A stretch of DNA of 64,000 nucleotides from contig NZ_LWRV01000091.1 of the NCBI RefSeq assembly GCF_009372215.1, positions 38,344-102,343 on the forward strand. The letters are read 5' to 3'. Under the pieces are notes generated by a model that had not been told where the DNA came from, made no database searches, and saw only the letters and a list, made by a program, of their open reading frames with translations. Positions within the stretch are counted from its first letter, which is position 1; each line of letters opens with the position of its first letter. Source of the DNA: Acinetobacter portensis (GTDB taxonomy: Bacteria; Pseudomonadota; Gammaproteobacteria; Pseudomonadales; Moraxellaceae). Of the stretch, positions 1 through 9,901 are shown one piece after another. The translations under genes and the position numbers were made by a program.

Positions 1-63
1 TTCCGTCATAACGAAGAATTTCATGCCAATAAGCACAATCACGAACATGATCACAAGCATTAA
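1..63 (+). CDS. C-terminal end of a His-rich protein (partial)
   Basis: The first 63 bases read in frame 1 as a 20-residue tail ending in TAA. The tail holds six histidines, five of them in the last nine residues (ending HEHDHKH). Such tails are common on metal-handling proteins such as metal chaperones, cation transporters and GTPases of the CobW type, but the family cannot be told from the tail alone. The gene starts outside the window. A strong terminator follows 20 bases after the stop. Confidence 0.6.
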   Translation, partial: FRHNEEFHANKHNHEHDHKH

Positions 64-82
64 TATTTAAATGCTATGTCAT

Positions 83-108
83 AAAAAAAGCCCTTTCGGG
101 CTTTTTTT
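83..108. terminator. Bidirectional rho-independent terminator
   Basis: A stem AAAAAAAGCCC / GGGCTTTTTTT with a TTTC loop lies between the convergent ends of the His-rich gene and the first M16 peptidase gene. Runs of A and T on either side let it work in both directions. Confidence 0.85.
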
Positions 109-137
109 ATTTGTTTCTATAATGATCGATGAACAAT

Positions 138-2909
138 TTATTTTGCTGCTTTACCATATTGGTCGGACATCACTTCAACAAATTGATCGAGCTTAATATA
201 TTTTTTAATAACAGCATCTACATCTGCTTTAGTCACTTGAGCAAAACCTTGATCTTGCTTTTCACGCGCATATAAATCGCGTCCACGCTCTAATTGTGAA
301 GTAAGCATGCCATGAATACGACGTTCATCTTCCAACGCTGTAACACGTTTTTTAAAGATATCTGCTTTTGCTGCTTCAACCTCTTGTTCCGTTACACCAT
401 TTTTCAATAAATCATTGAGAACTTTATGAACAGCTTGTGAAACTTGTGTCGCCTTTCCTGCTGTGTAATTTGCACTGATGCCTAATGCACCACTTTCAAT
501 TTGGTCACTGAAGTTCAAAGTGCTGCCAAAACCATAAACAAGTGCATTTTTTTCACGTAATTCTTGAGCTAAACGAGAAGATAATTGCGATACACCTAAA
601 ATATTTCCAAACACAACAAGCGCAGGTCGATCAGGATTATCAGCGCCTACTGGAAATGGCATTACGCTGACATAACTGCCAAATTTACGTTGCTCTGCAA
701 GCATATGATGTTTTTGTGCAGGATAGGTGGAATACGGACTCTGCAATTTTTCATAAGCTTCTTTACCATTCCACTTAGAAAATTCAGACTTTAATAATTT
801 CTTGATTTTCTTCGCATCAAAATCACCAGTAATTGCAATTTGTGAATGATTCATCGCAAAAAACTGTTGATACAATGCTTTTACTTGCTCATTGCTCGCT
901 TCTTGTAATTGCTTTTTAGCAAACTCAGGTTCGAAATGATAACGTAAATCACCGGGTTGGTTCTTCTCTACAATTCTTGTGATTGTTAAAGCAGAAACCA
1001 TATCAGGTTCTGTATATGGACGGTCTAAACTTGAAAGCGATTGCGATTTAATTAAATCGAATTGGGTTTGTTCAAACTTAGGAGCTTTCATCAATTCAAT
1101 TGCAAATTTAAAGAACTCTTCAAATTTCTCTTTCTTCGCAACAATTTGAATGTTTACACCATTACCACTCCCCGATGCTGAAACACCACCACCTGCTTCA
1201 ATCGATTTATCAGCAATATCTTGTAAGCTATATTTATCCGATCCTCGTAGCATGAGATATGCCATTAAATCGATAACTTGACCTTTATTAAATAAAGATT
1301 CTGCCGTACCAAAATCTACATTAATGCTGGCATAAGTTTTATCGTCACGAGTAGATGTAGAATAAAGTGCATATTTCACACCATTTTTAAACTCACCACG
1401 CTCAATTTTCTTTTCTGTACTTTCAATATGTTTTTTAGATGAATCAACAAAAGCACTTACTTCTTTTTTATAGGTTGATATATCTTTTAATGGTTCTGGC
1501 TTTTCGTTAGAAGCATCTAAAGTTTTTGTATCTGTTTCATTTACATCTAAAGTGAGTGCTTTTTTCTGATCTTCTGGTGTCGGTTGAATATCACCAATAA
1601 TTCGATTTTTAGGTGACAAGAATCCTTTATACACCTGATTAACATCATTTACTTTTAAGTTTTGAACATCTGTCAAATCTTTAAAATATCGAGTCCAATC
1701 ACCATCATAAGCAATGGCATAATCACCTAAACGTGAACCTAATGCAGATGCGTTATTTTTAACGCTCTCTGCTTGGTTAATCGTCATTTTTTTAATACGA
1801 TTTAACTCAGCCTCTGTAAATGGCTTATTCTGTTCAACACCTGTATTTAATGAGTTTTGAACTGTTTTTTCATTATGGTTAGGTGCATAAACTGCCCCCA
1901 TAAACACCATATTAAAATCTTTATCTAACCATGTTGTAGATTGCGCAGCTGTCGCAATGCCAGTTTCTACAATACTCTGATATAAATGCCCACTTGGTTG
2001 TAAAGTATATAAAGTTGGAGACATTGCCAATGCTGTTTTCACATTTTCATTTGCTCCTGTTAAATAAATATTAAATTTTGCAAGGTCACTGCCTTTTTGA
2101 ACCTTAAATACTTTATTTTGAATTTTTGTGCTGTCTAATGCTGGCACGGTCGCTTGTTTTGGAATTTTTCGAGTTTGAATTGAACTAAAACTTTGATCAA
2201 TTTGCTTTAAAACTTCAGCTTTATCAAATTTACCTGAAATGACCATAATGGCATTATTTGGCGCATACCAATTTCTATAAAAAGTATTCAACTCGCTCAT
2301 TTTAATCGACTGTAATTCATTTAAATCACCAATAGGTAAACGCCCTAAATGTTGATTTCCATAAGCAGTTTTAAACACTTGATCTAGTAAAACAGAAAAT
2401 GGTTGATCTAAACGCACTTCACGTTCACGTTTTACAATCGCAATTTCTGAAGGGACAAACTTTTCTTGTAGAACAAGTTTATCCATGCGCTCAGCTTCAA
2501 GATGAATAATTTCGTTTATTGCTTTTTGTTCTGGACGAATAATATTGATATATTGAGTTGCATAATAATCTGTACTTGCATTATTCGATAAAGTGTACTG
2601 ATTTAAACGACGTTGAAATTCTTCGCCTTTTATATTTTGCGTGCCTTTAAAAGCTAAATGCTCTAATAAATGTGCTAAACCACCTTTACCTTTAGGATCA
2701 TTCAAAGAACCAGTGCGATAAATCGTGTTCATATACACTTTATTTTCTTTATCATTTTGTGCAAGGATGACACGAAAACCATTATCTAAGGTGTATTCTT
2801 CAATTTTCTGTTCTGCTTTAAACAATACAGGTTGAGCAAAAACAGATGAACCTATTCCCAAAAGAAAAAATGAAACAACACATTGGTTAAAGCGAAAAAG
2901 CATAATCAC
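138..2909 (-). CDS. M16 family zinc metallopeptidase, copy 1
   Basis: The protein has 923 residues. An N-terminal hydrophobic stretch ending SSVFA-Q at about residue 25 looks like a signal peptide, so the enzyme should be periplasmic. The inverted zinc motif HLLEH of the pitrilysin/M16 family is at residues 80-84, in the usual GGLAHLLEHLAFKGT setting. A downstream glutamate in HLEAERM (about residues 137-140) is the likely third zinc ligand. A second M16-like half, beginning near residue 500 and lacking the HxxEH motif, matches the family's two-part layout. The family degrades peptides in a closed chamber; the substrate here is unknown. The next gene upstream is a paralogue of the same length. 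A terminator follows the stop. Confidence 0.9.
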   Translation of the reverse strand: MIMLFRFNQCVVSFFLLGIGSSVFAQPVLFKAEQKIEEYTLDNGFRVILAQNDKENKVYMNTIYRTGSLNDPKGKGGLAHLLEHLAFKGTQNIKGEEFQRRLNQYTLSNNASTDYYATQYINIIRPEQKAINEIIHLEAERMDKLVLQEKFVPSEIAIVKREREVRLDQPFSVLLDQVFKTAYGNQHLGRLPIGDLNELQSIKMSELNTFYRNWYAPNNAIMVISGKFDKAEVLKQIDQSFSSIQTRKIPKQATVPALDSTKIQNKVFKVQKGSDLAKFNIYLTGANENVKTALAMSPTLYTLQPSGHLYQSIVETGIATAAQSTTWLDKDFNMVFMGAVYAPNHNEKTVQNSLNTGVEQNKPFTEAELNRIKKMTINQAESVKNNASALGSRLGDYAIAYDGDWTRYFKDLTDVQNLKVNDVNQVYKGFLSPKNRIIGDIQPTPEDQKKALTLDVNETDTKTLDASNEKPEPLKDISTYKKEVSAFVDSSKKHIESTEKKIERGEFKNGVKYALYSTSTRDDKTYASINVDFGTAESLFNKGQVIDLMAYLMLRGSDKYSLQDIADKSIEAGGGVSASGSGNGVNIQIVAKKEKFEEFFKFAIELMKAPKFEQTQFDLIKSQSLSSLDRPYTEPDMVSALTITRIVEKNQPGDLRYHFEPEFAKKQLQEASNEQVKALYQQFFAMNHSQIAITGDFDAKKIKKLLKSEFSKWNGKEAYEKLQSPYSTYPAQKHHMLAEQRKFGSYVSVMPFPVGADNPDRPALVVFGNILGVSQLSSRLAQELREKNALVYGFGSTLNFSDQIESGALGISANYTAGKATQVSQAVHKVLNDLLKNGVTEQEVEAAKADIFKKRVTALEDERRIHGMLTSQLERGRDLYAREKQDQGFAQVTKADVDAVIKKYIKLDQFVEVMSDQYGKAAK

Positions 2910-3026
2910 TCCAAAAGATTAATCTCTTTTTAAATACGTCATTCAAGACACAATTAAAATGCAATCTTTTTTATTTTATTAAAAAAACAATAATTTAAAT
3001 CAATAATCAAATTTAAACTGTAAAAA

Positions 3027-3067
3027 TGGTCAGAATCGAAAATAGAGACCTAATTCCAATCTGACCA
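3027..3067. repeat. Imperfect inverted repeat between the two M16 genes
   Basis: TGGTCAGA at 3027-3034 is mirrored by TCTGACCA at 3060-3067, with further partial pairing inward. Read on the minus strand the hairpin is followed by five T residues, so it could end or weaken transcription from the upstream M16 gene before the downstream copy. Confidence 0.45.
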
Positions 3068-3151
3068 ATATTTTAATTGTAAACAATTCTCAGTTAACAA
3101 TCTTTATTTTTCACAGTTTAACAACCAATAAAAACATGAAATTTATTCTTT

Positions 3152-5920
3152 TTATTTCACATCTTTACCATATTGATCTGCCATAACCTCGACTAACTGA
3201 TCAAGCTTAATGTATTTTTGAATAACAGCATCAACATCCGCTTTAGTCACTTTAGCAATATGTTGATACTTGCTTTGCAAATAAGACATATTACGATTGT
3301 GCTTGAGTTGAGGTGCTAATAATTCATGAATATTCGATGCATTTTCTAAACCCGTAGCACTTTGTTTTAATAAATCGGCTTTTGCTGCTTCAACTTCTTG
3401 TTCGGTGACACCATTCTTCAACAAATCATTGAGAACTTTATAAACGGCACGTGAAACCAATTCAGATTTACCAGCAGTATAATTCGCTGAAATTTCAAGA
3501 TAACCCGAGTCTTCATAATCACTAACAGTCACAGATTCATTAAACCCATACACCAAGGTATTTTTTTCACGCAACTCTTGACCTAAACGTGAAGATAATT
3601 GTGATTCTCCCAAAATATAGCTCAATACATACATTGCCTGTGTGTCAGGACTATCAGCCCCCATCGCTATAGCTAGATTTGCTTTGTAATGACCAAACTC
3701 TCGTTGCTCTGCAAGTAAATGATGTTTTTGTGCCTTTACTGGCTGATATATTGCACCAATTGGGGCATAATAGTCTTCTTGTCCATTCCAGCTTGAAAGC
3801 TCTGTTTCTAACAAGGCTTTAATTTGTTGAGGATTAATTTCACCTGTTACTGCAATTTGAGCATGATGCATATTAAAATATTTCTTATAGAAACTTTTTA
3901 TTTGTTCATTTGTGACTTTATTAATAGATTTTTTACTAAATTCTGGGCTAGAAAAGCCACGTAAATCGCCTTCAGGATATTGATTTACCAATTTACTCAT
4001 AGCAAATGTAGCGACAGTTTCAGGCTCTGTATAAGAACGATCTAATCGATTTAATGATTTAGTTTTAATCTGATTAAATTGTGATTTATCGAATGTTGGA
4101 GTTTTAATTAGCTCTAGAACAAATTTTAAATAATCAGAAAAATGTGCTTTATCAGCCGAAACTCTAAACTCGATAGAATTACCATTGGGTACAACTAGAA
4201 CCTCCCCATCGGCTTCAATAGATTTATCCGTAATGTCTTGTAATGAATAACGATCAGAACCACGCATCATTAAATATGCGGTTAAATCAATCACTTCACC
4301 TTTATTGAATAAACTTTCAGCCGTACCAAAATTTACGACCAAATTTGCATAGCTCTGATCATCTAATGTACTTGTTGAATAAAGTGCATATTGCAAACCA
4401 TTATTTAACTTCCCTCGTACAATCTCCGATTCTGCCTCTTTGGAATGTTCAATAACGTCTTGTAAATAATGAGCACTTTCTTTTTTATAAACTGTCACAT
4501 TTTTCAATGGTTGAGGTTTTTCATCAGCATCATTCATTAATGTATCTGATACTGTATGTGCATCTGCTTGCATTACTTTTTTTTCGGATTTTGAAGTTGG
4601 GGTGATTTCTGAGCTAATACGGTGATCAGGCTTGAAATAAACTCTTAATTGTTGATTAATCGTATTTACATCTAATTTTTGTGTTACTTCTCTATCTTGA
4701 AAATACTGAATCCAATTTCCCTTATTCAAAGCCACACTATCACTTAGTAATTCACCTATTTTTGTTGCATCTTTAAAATCAGCATCTGCACTATTTTTGA
4801 AAACAGTTTTAACACGGCTCAAATCTACATCATTAAATAATTGAAATTGCTCTACACTTGTAATTAATGATTTATCAATTTTTTTCACATTTTGTGATGG
4901 TGCATAATCAGCACTTACAATCATCAAATTAAAATCAGGTGTCATCCATGCAGACATCGTAGCATCATCCACAATCCCTGTATCCACCATATTTTTATAT
5001 AATTGCCCACTAGGCTCAATGTTGAACAATAATGGTGTAATGCTCAAAATAGGTTCAATTTCAGGTTTTCTAGGTGTGATATAGATATTCATTTTCTGGT
5101 AGCTACTACCTTTTTGAACACTAAAATACTGATCTTTTATCTTTGTCAGATCAACCACTGGAACTACTGTTTGGTCTGGAATTTTTCTAGCAGGAATAGT
5201 ACTAAACTTTTGATCTAAAACATTTAGTAAAGATGTTTTATCAAAATTACCTGTAATCACCATTACCGCATTATTTGGTGCATACCATTTCCGATAAAAT
5301 TGATTTAACTCCGTCATATTAATTGATTGTAATTCACCTAAATCACCTATAGGTTCACGTCCTAAATCTTTATTGCCATAAATTGCTTTAAATACTTTAT
5401 CGATTAGCAAAGAAAATGGTTGATCCGAGGTCAACTCACGCTCACGTTTAACAATCTCAATTTCAGAAGGCACAAATTTTTGTTGAAGTACAAGCTTATC
5501 CATTCTTTCAGCTTCTAAATAAATCACTTCATCAATGGCTTTTTGGTCTGCCCGAACCTCGTTGGTATATTGAGTCACGTAATAATCTGTACTAGCATTA
5601 TTAGACAACGTGTATTGATCAAGTCGTTTTTGAAAATCGTCACCTTTAATATTCTGCGTACCTTTAAAAGCTAAATGTTCTAATAAGTGCGCCATGCCTC
5701 CCTTACCATTCGGATCATTTAGAGAACCTGTTTGGTAAATCATGTTTATAAAGACTTTACTTTCTTTATTATTTTCAAACAGTATAACTTTAAGACCATT
5801 ATCAAGTTTATATTCTTCAATTTGTTTATATGATTGCTGTAAAACAGGTTTTGCAAATATTGCCGTACTTAAACCTAGAGCCAATAAAGAAACCGTTAAT
5901 GTTTTGAGTTTTAATTGCAT
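3152..5920 (-). CDS. M16 family zinc metallopeptidase, copy 2
   Basis: The protein has 922 residues and is a clear paralogue of its neighbour, alignable end to end. The signal peptide ends at about residue 23 (STAIFA-K). The zinc motif HLLEH is at residues 78-82, and the flanking GSLNDPNGKGGMAHLLEHLA is almost the same as in copy 1. The C-terminal stretch around VLNDLLKNGVTEQEVEAAKA is identical in both copies, while the middle third is far more diverged. The two genes point the same way, 242 bases apart, and look like a tandem duplication. Both copies keep the catalytic motif, so neither looks inactive. Confidence 0.9.
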   Translation of the reverse strand: MQLKLKTLTVSLLALGLSTAIFAKPVLQQSYKQIEEYKLDNGLKVILFENNKESKVFINMIYQTGSLNDPNGKGGMAHLLEHLAFKGTQNIKGDDFQKRLDQYTLSNNASTDYYVTQYTNEVRADQKAIDEVIYLEAERMDKLVLQQKFVPSEIEIVKRERELTSDQPFSLLIDKVFKAIYGNKDLGREPIGDLGELQSINMTELNQFYRKWYAPNNAVMVITGNFDKTSLLNVLDQKFSTIPARKIPDQTVVPVVDLTKIKDQYFSVQKGSSYQKMNIYITPRKPEIEPILSITPLLFNIEPSGQLYKNMVDTGIVDDATMSAWMTPDFNLMIVSADYAPSQNVKKIDKSLITSVEQFQLFNDVDLSRVKTVFKNSADADFKDATKIGELLSDSVALNKGNWIQYFQDREVTQKLDVNTINQQLRVYFKPDHRISSEITPTSKSEKKVMQADAHTVSDTLMNDADEKPQPLKNVTVYKKESAHYLQDVIEHSKEAESEIVRGKLNNGLQYALYSTSTLDDQSYANLVVNFGTAESLFNKGEVIDLTAYLMMRGSDRYSLQDITDKSIEADGEVLVVPNGNSIEFRVSADKAHFSDYLKFVLELIKTPTFDKSQFNQIKTKSLNRLDRSYTEPETVATFAMSKLVNQYPEGDLRGFSSPEFSKKSINKVTNEQIKSFYKKYFNMHHAQIAVTGEINPQQIKALLETELSSWNGQEDYYAPIGAIYQPVKAQKHHLLAEQREFGHYKANLAIAMGADSPDTQAMYVLSYILGESQLSSRLGQELREKNTLVYGFNESVTVSDYEDSGYLEISANYTAGKSELVSRAVYKVLNDLLKNGVTEQEVEAAKADLLKQSATGLENASNIHELLAPQLKHNRNMSYLQSKYQHIAKVTKADVDAVIQKYIKLDQLVEVMADQYGKDVK

Positions 5921-6006
5921 GGAATAACCTATTTAAAAAATGATGTTTTATTTTTATCAGGCTTCAGAATATATCTTTCAGTCAAATAAACTCTGTTAAG
6001 TTTTGC

Positions 6007-6031
6007 AAAAAAAACCACCTTTAAGGTGGTT
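6007..6031 (-). terminator. Rho-independent terminator of the phzF-like gene
   Basis: The stem AACCACC / GGTGGTT is at 6013-6031. On the minus strand it is followed by eight T residues. It lies 19 bases after the stop codon of the PhzF-family gene. Confidence 0.8.
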
Positions 6032-6049
6032 AACTGAAGAATTCTAAAA

Positions 6050-6871
6050 TTAAATATAAATGTCCGCTTTCATAAATAATGTTCCATATCCCGAAATTTC
6101 TATACGATCATTTTCGAGTATTTCGCAATAAAGCTCGCCACCTCTTTTTGAAGCTTGATATGCCAAAATTTTACTTTTACCTAGTTTCTCAGCCCAAATA
6201 GGTGCAATTCCCGTATGAATTGAGCCTGTAACAGGATCTTCATCTATGCCATTTGCAGGTGCAAAATAACGTGAGACACAATCGTATTTGCTTGAATTTG
6301 CGGTGATTGCAACATCTAAATCAGATGCATCTGCTGTGATTGCTGTTCTTAATTTTCCAAGATTTTTTAATAATTCTAAGTTTGGCTTTTCATTTAATAT
6401 GTCTTGTACATTTTCATATTCAATTATGTAGGCTTGCGCATTTAAATAAACATTTTTAAATGGCTTCGAAAATGCCTGATCTAGTAATTCAGGATACTTT
6501 TCTAGCTTTTCTGCACGTCTAATAGGAAAGTTCATCATGATTTTCCCGTCATCCGCCTGTGTAACAATAAAAATACCTAAATGTTTAACATGGAACTTTA
6601 TTTGCTTTTTTAATGTGTAATCTTTAAATAAAACAAAGCTACTTGCTAAAGTGGCATGCCCACAAAAATCGACTTCTGTGGTCGGTGTAAACCAACGAAT
6701 TTCATAATTTTCATCATCAATTACTTTTACAAATGCTGTTTCTGCCAAATTATTCTCTAAGGCAATATTTTGCATAAGAGCTTCATCTAACCAAGAATCT
6801 AAAACTAAAACAGCAGCAGGATTTCCTTTAAAAAGCTCTGTGGTAAAAGCATCGACTTGATACATTTTCAT
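6050..6871 (-). CDS. PhzF family isomerase/epimerase
   Basis: The 273-residue protein opens with YQVDAFTTELFKGNPAAV, the usual start of the PhzF family, which shares the two-lobed fold of diaminopimelate epimerase. The conserved acid is probably Glu44 in NNLAETAFV. The second-lobe motif DEDPVTGSIHTG is near residue 215. In the phenazine pathway PhzF isomerises a dihydro-anthranilate compound, but no phenazine genes are near. This is most likely a member of the large unassigned branch acting on an unknown small molecule. It has its own terminator and stands alone. Confidence 0.88.
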   Translation of the reverse strand: MKMYQVDAFTTELFKGNPAAVLVLDSWLDEALMQNIALENNLAETAFVKVIDDENYEIRWFTPTTEVDFCGHATLASSFVLFKDYTLKKQIKFHVKHLGIFIVTQADDGKIMMNFPIRRAEKLEKYPELLDQAFSKPFKNVYLNAQAYIIEYENVQDILNEKPNLELLKNLGKLRTAITADASDLDVAITANSSKYDCVSRYFAPANGIDEDPVTGSIHTGIAPIWAEKLGKSKILAYQASKRGGELYCEILENDRIEISGYGTLFMKADIYI

Positions 6872-6977
6872 GATGAGTGCCTGATATTAATCGTGTTATA
6901 ACCAAACAATAAGCTAGATTATTCTTCACTTAAAGTAAAAGATCACAGTAATTTGTCAGTTATTCATTGAAATGACA

Positions 6978-7005
6978 TTGAATTTGTTTAAACTGCCCAT
7001 ATAAA
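6978..7005 (+). promoter_or_regulatory. Possible slyD promoter
   Basis: TTGAAT (6978-6983) and TATAAA (7000-7005) are 16 bases apart, about 100 bases before the slyD start. This is a fair match to a sigma-70 promoter by eye only. Confidence 0.4.
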
Positions 7006-7023
7006 TATCAAAACATCACAAAA

Positions 7024-7054
7024 ATGTAGAATTTTGCTCAATTCTATTCTACAT
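7024..7054. repeat. Inverted repeat in the slyD leader
   Basis: ATGTAGAAT (7024-7032) is repeated in perfect inverted form as ATTCTACAT (7046-7054) with 13 bases between. It lies between the proposed promoter and the slyD start. It could be an operator or a leader hairpin. Confidence 0.45.
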
Positions 7055-7106
7055 AATTAGCTTTTCGCTTTATGATGTACCCTTAAAATTTGACTGGATC
7101 AATAAC

Positions 7107-7589
7107 ATGACTGCTATTGCAAACAATCTTGTGGTTTCTTTCCACTACACATTGACTAACGCAGAGGGTGAAACTCTGGACCAATCTCAAGGTGAGCCAC
7201 TTGCCTATTTGCACGGTGCAGGTAACATCATTCCTGGTCTTGAAAATGCTCTTTTAGGCAAAACTGTTGGTGAAAAATTCACTGTAAACGTTCCTGCTGC
7301 TGAAGGTTATGGCGAATACAACCCAGACCTAGTTCAAGAAGTTCCTGCTCAAATGTTCCAAGGTGTTGATAACATCCAAGCGGGCATGCAGTTCCAAGCT
7401 CAAACTGATGACGGTGTTCAAATCGTTACTGTTAAATCTGTTGAAGGCGACAACATCATTGTTGATGCTAACTTCCCACTTGCTGGTCAAGATTTAACTT
7501 TCGAAGTTGAAATCGTTGAAATCCGTGAAGCTTCTGCTGAAGAATTAGAACACGGTCACGTTCATGGCGTTGGCGGTCACCACCACTAA
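7107..7589 (+). CDS. slyD: FKBP-type peptidyl-prolyl isomerase SlyD
   Basis: The 160-residue protein is a cytoplasmic prolyl isomerase and chaperone. The FKBP half (residues 1-70 and 125-150) contains YLHGAGNIIPGLENALLGK. The inserted chaperone flap lies at about residues 72-122. The tail GHVHGVGGHHH is short but histidine-rich; in SlyD this tail binds nickel and other metals and supports hydrogenase and urease maturation. The tail is shorter than in Escherichia coli and has no cysteines. Identification rests on domain order and tail. Confidence 0.93.
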   Translation: MTAIANNLVVSFHYTLTNAEGETLDQSQGEPLAYLHGAGNIIPGLENALLGKTVGEKFTVNVPAAEGYGEYNPDLVQEVPAQMFQGVDNIQAGMQFQAQTDDGVQIVTVKSVEGDNIIVDANFPLAGQDLTFEVEIVEIREASAEELEHGHVHGVGGHHH

Positions 7590-7602
7590 GTTGTCATTGA
7601 AT

Positions 7603-7637
7603 AAAAAAAGGCAAAGTTTTCACTTTGCCTTTTTTTG
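7603..7637. terminator. Bidirectional terminator after slyD
   Basis: The stem AAAAAAAGGCAAAG / CTTTGCCTTTTTTT has a short loop and lies between the convergent slyD and HD-domain genes. Confidence 0.88.
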
Positions 7638-7669
7638 TTTTCTTTGATTAATGAATTGAGCATTTCTTA

Positions 7670-8290
7670 TCACAGTAAACTTACTAAATTTAATTTAGCA
7701 TTGGTTTCAAATTTTTCTTGAAAAAAAGGTGTTTTATAAATCATTTCCATGGAATAAAAATGCTCTAAAACTTTAGCCCTTTTCAATATATAGACTTCTT
7801 TTTTAACAGCTATATATTCATCCCCAATCTGCTTTTCATATTCCAAAAAACGCTTTTCATTCGATCCTAAAATAGCAAGATCAATATCTAGAAAATAACT
7901 TAAATCTGAATCTTTAGAAGATTCATGCTTTTGGCTTGCAAGAATCCATTTAAAAATTTGATCAATTGCACACTCAGGAAGAAAATTAGAAAAAAATGCT
8001 TTCATTTTTTCTGCACTTTGTAATTCATTATCTTTAGCTAAAGGATCATAAACAACATCATGAAACCAAATAGCAAGTTCAACCAACAAAGGGCTATTTA
8101 AATTAGCCTTTATTTCCTGAAAATGGTCTAAGCATTCAATAATATGCTGTACCGTATGGTAATGACGATGTGGTTCCGTATACGCATTTAGAAGATATTC
8201 ATAAATTGTACAGCTTCTGTCTTTTTCTATGTTAAAACGATGTGCAAAATCATCCCAATACAACTGAAATTGATGAAGCTGATCAATCAT
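7670..8290 (-). CDS. HD-fold predicted metal-dependent hydrolase
   Basis: About 206 residues. Histidine-rich motifs typical of the HD superfamily are present: HRHYHTVQHI near residue 40, WFHDVVYDP near residue 75 and DIDLAILGS near residue 135. These would hold one or two metal ions. Related proteins are annotated as predicted phosphohydrolases with unknown substrate. The reading frame extends six codons further upstream, but the ATG at 8290 has AGGA eight bases before it, so it is preferred. The gene follows yaaA by about 25 bases and may be co-transcribed with it. Confidence 0.75.
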   Translation of the reverse strand: MIDQLHQFQLYWDDFAHRFNIEKDRSCTIYEYLLNAYTEPHRHYHTVQHIIECLDHFQEIKANLNSPLLVELAIWFHDVVYDPLAKDNELQSAEKMKAFFSNFLPECAIDQIFKWILASQKHESSKDSDLSYFLDIDLAILGSNEKRFLEYEKQIGDEYIAVKKEVYILKRAKVLEHFYSMEMIYKTPFFQEKFETNAKLNLVSLL

Positions 8291-8314
8291 GAAAACATTC
8301 CTACACATATAAAA

Positions 8315-9094
8315 TCAGGCAACTTGCTCATCACGTTTAAATACAAGTTCACCTTTTAATGAACTATCCGCATCAAAATAATAACCATCCGTATTAAATG
8401 ATTTTAAATCTTCAGCTTTTTCAATTTTATTTTCAATAATATAGCGCGCCATTAAGCCACGTGCTTTTTTGGCATAGAAACTAATTACCTTATATTTTCC
8501 ATTTTTTTGATCTAGGAAAACAGGTTTAATAATTTCTGCATTAATTTTGCTTTCTTTCACCGATTTATAATATTCATCGGATGCGATATTCACCAAAATT
8601 TCAGATTCAGTTTTCGCTAAATCGTCATTAATTAAATTGGTGATGGTCTGTCCCCAAAATTCATACAGGTTATGACCACGCGCATTTGCAAGCTTCGTTC
8701 CCATTTCTAAGCGATATGGCATCATTAAATCAAGCGGGCGTAATAAACCATACAAACCAGATAACATTCGCAAATGATTTTGTGCAAATTCAATATTCTG
8801 ATCCGTTAATTGATAGGCATCTAAACCTGTATATACATCACCTTTAAAGGCAAAAATTGCTTGGCGAGCATTTGAAAAATTAAAATCAGATTGCCAATCT
8901 TGAAAACGATCAACATTTAATTTTGCAATTTTTTCACTCACACTCATTAAGCTTGCAATATCGGTTGCAGATAATTTTTGACAATCTTGAATTAATAATT
9001 CTGAATGATCTAAAAGCCTTGGAATTGTATATTGATCTGTTGGCAAGGTTGTTTCGTAATCTAATGTTTTTGCGGGTGATATTAAGGCTAGCAT
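8315..9094 (-). CDS. yaaA: Peroxide stress protein YaaA
   Basis: The 259-residue protein starts [15 protein letters not shown], the hallmark start of the YaaA/DUF328 family. In Escherichia coli YaaA is induced by OxyR and lowers free iron during peroxide stress. Other matches are the block [20 protein letters not shown] (about residues 118-137) and [19 protein letters not shown] start five codons upstream is possible, but the ATG at 9094 is preceded by AGG seven bases away and matches the family. No OxyR site was made out. Confidence 0.93.
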   Translation of the reverse strand: MLALISPAKTLDYETTLPTDQYTIPRLLDHSELLIQDCQKLSATDIASLMSVSEKIAKLNVDRFQDWQSDFNFSNARQAIFAFKGDVYTGLDAYQLTDQNIEFAQNHLRMLSGLYGLLRPLDLMMPYRLEMGTKLANARGHNLYEFWGQTITNLINDDLAKTESEILVNIASDEYYKSVKESKINAEIIKPVFLDQKNGKYKVISFYAKKARGLMARYIIENKIEKAEDLKSFNTDGYYFDADSSLKGELVFKRDEQVA

Positions 9095-9219
9095 AAAAGA
9101 CCTGGTCAAAAAGTAACTAATCAGACTATAACAGTCGGTTTATTTTAATGCCAATTTGTGTTTTTTATAAACATAATCGGTAAAATGTCGCCTTTCTTCT
9201 GCTATACACTCCCTATCCT

Positions 9220-9852
9220 ATGTCCGAACAAATTTTCATTCAAGGTTCTGTGGGTAAAATCGAAGTTTTTGTTGATTATCCCCAAGGTGAAGTGAAAGGA
9301 TTCGCAGTTGTTTGTCACCCGCACCCATTACAAGGTGGAACGCCACACCATAAAGTTCCTGCTCTTTTAGCACAAATGTATCTTGAACGCGGTTGTGTGG
9401 TCTATCGTCCTAGTTTCCGTGATTCTGGTTTAAGTGAAGGTAATCATGATGAAGGTCATGGTGAAACTGAAGATACATTATACGTCATTCAATATGCGCG
9501 CTTAAAACATGTAGGTAAACCATTTTATGCGGGTGGTTTTAGCTTTGGCGCGCATGTTATGGCAAAAGCTTATGCTACTTTACCTGTTGAATTACAAGCA
9601 AAACAGATGATTTTATGTGGTTTACCTACTTCAACAGTTGCAGGTGTACGCCACTATGTAACCCCTGCAATTAAAGGTGACATCTTATTTATTCATGGTG
9701 AGGCAGATGATGTCACGTTGCTTGCAGACATGGTTGAATGGGCAAAGCCTCAACGTCATTTAGTGACTGTGTTACCAGGTGCTAATCATTTCTTTACAGG
9801 ATATTTAAAGCAATTGCGTATTGCGATGTCACGTTTTTTAGCTTTGGGCTAA
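9220..9852 (+). CDS. Alpha/beta hydrolase
   Basis: 210 residues with an alpha/beta hydrolase fold. The nucleophile elbow is GFSFG near residue 109, with serine in the middle. The likely acid is an aspartate in HGEADDVT and the likely base is the histidine in GANHFF near residue 190. The early HPHPLQGGTPHHKVP motif places it in the family of small hydrolases found in many proteobacteria and often annotated as CocE/NonD-like. The substrate is unknown. It is transcribed alone and ends at a strong terminator. Confidence 0.8.
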   Translation: MSEQIFIQGSVGKIEVFVDYPQGEVKGFAVVCHPHPLQGGTPHHKVPALLAQMYLERGCVVYRPSFRDSGLSEGNHDEGHGETEDTLYVIQYARLKHVGKPFYAGGFSFGAHVMAKAYATLPVELQAKQMILCGLPTSTVAGVRHYVTPAIKGDILFIHGEADDVTLLADMVEWAKPQRHLVTVLPGANHFFTGYLKQLRIAMSRFLALG

Positions 9853-9864
9853 TCAAGTTTAATT

Positions 9865-9895
9865 AAAAAAACCTCGCTTATTGCGAGGTTTTTTT
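9865..9895. terminator. Bidirectional terminator
   Basis: The stem AAAAAACCTCGC / GCGAGGTTTTTT with a TTAT loop lies between the convergent hydrolase and PaiB-like genes. Confidence 0.87.
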
Positions 9896-9901
9896 ATGGA
9901 T

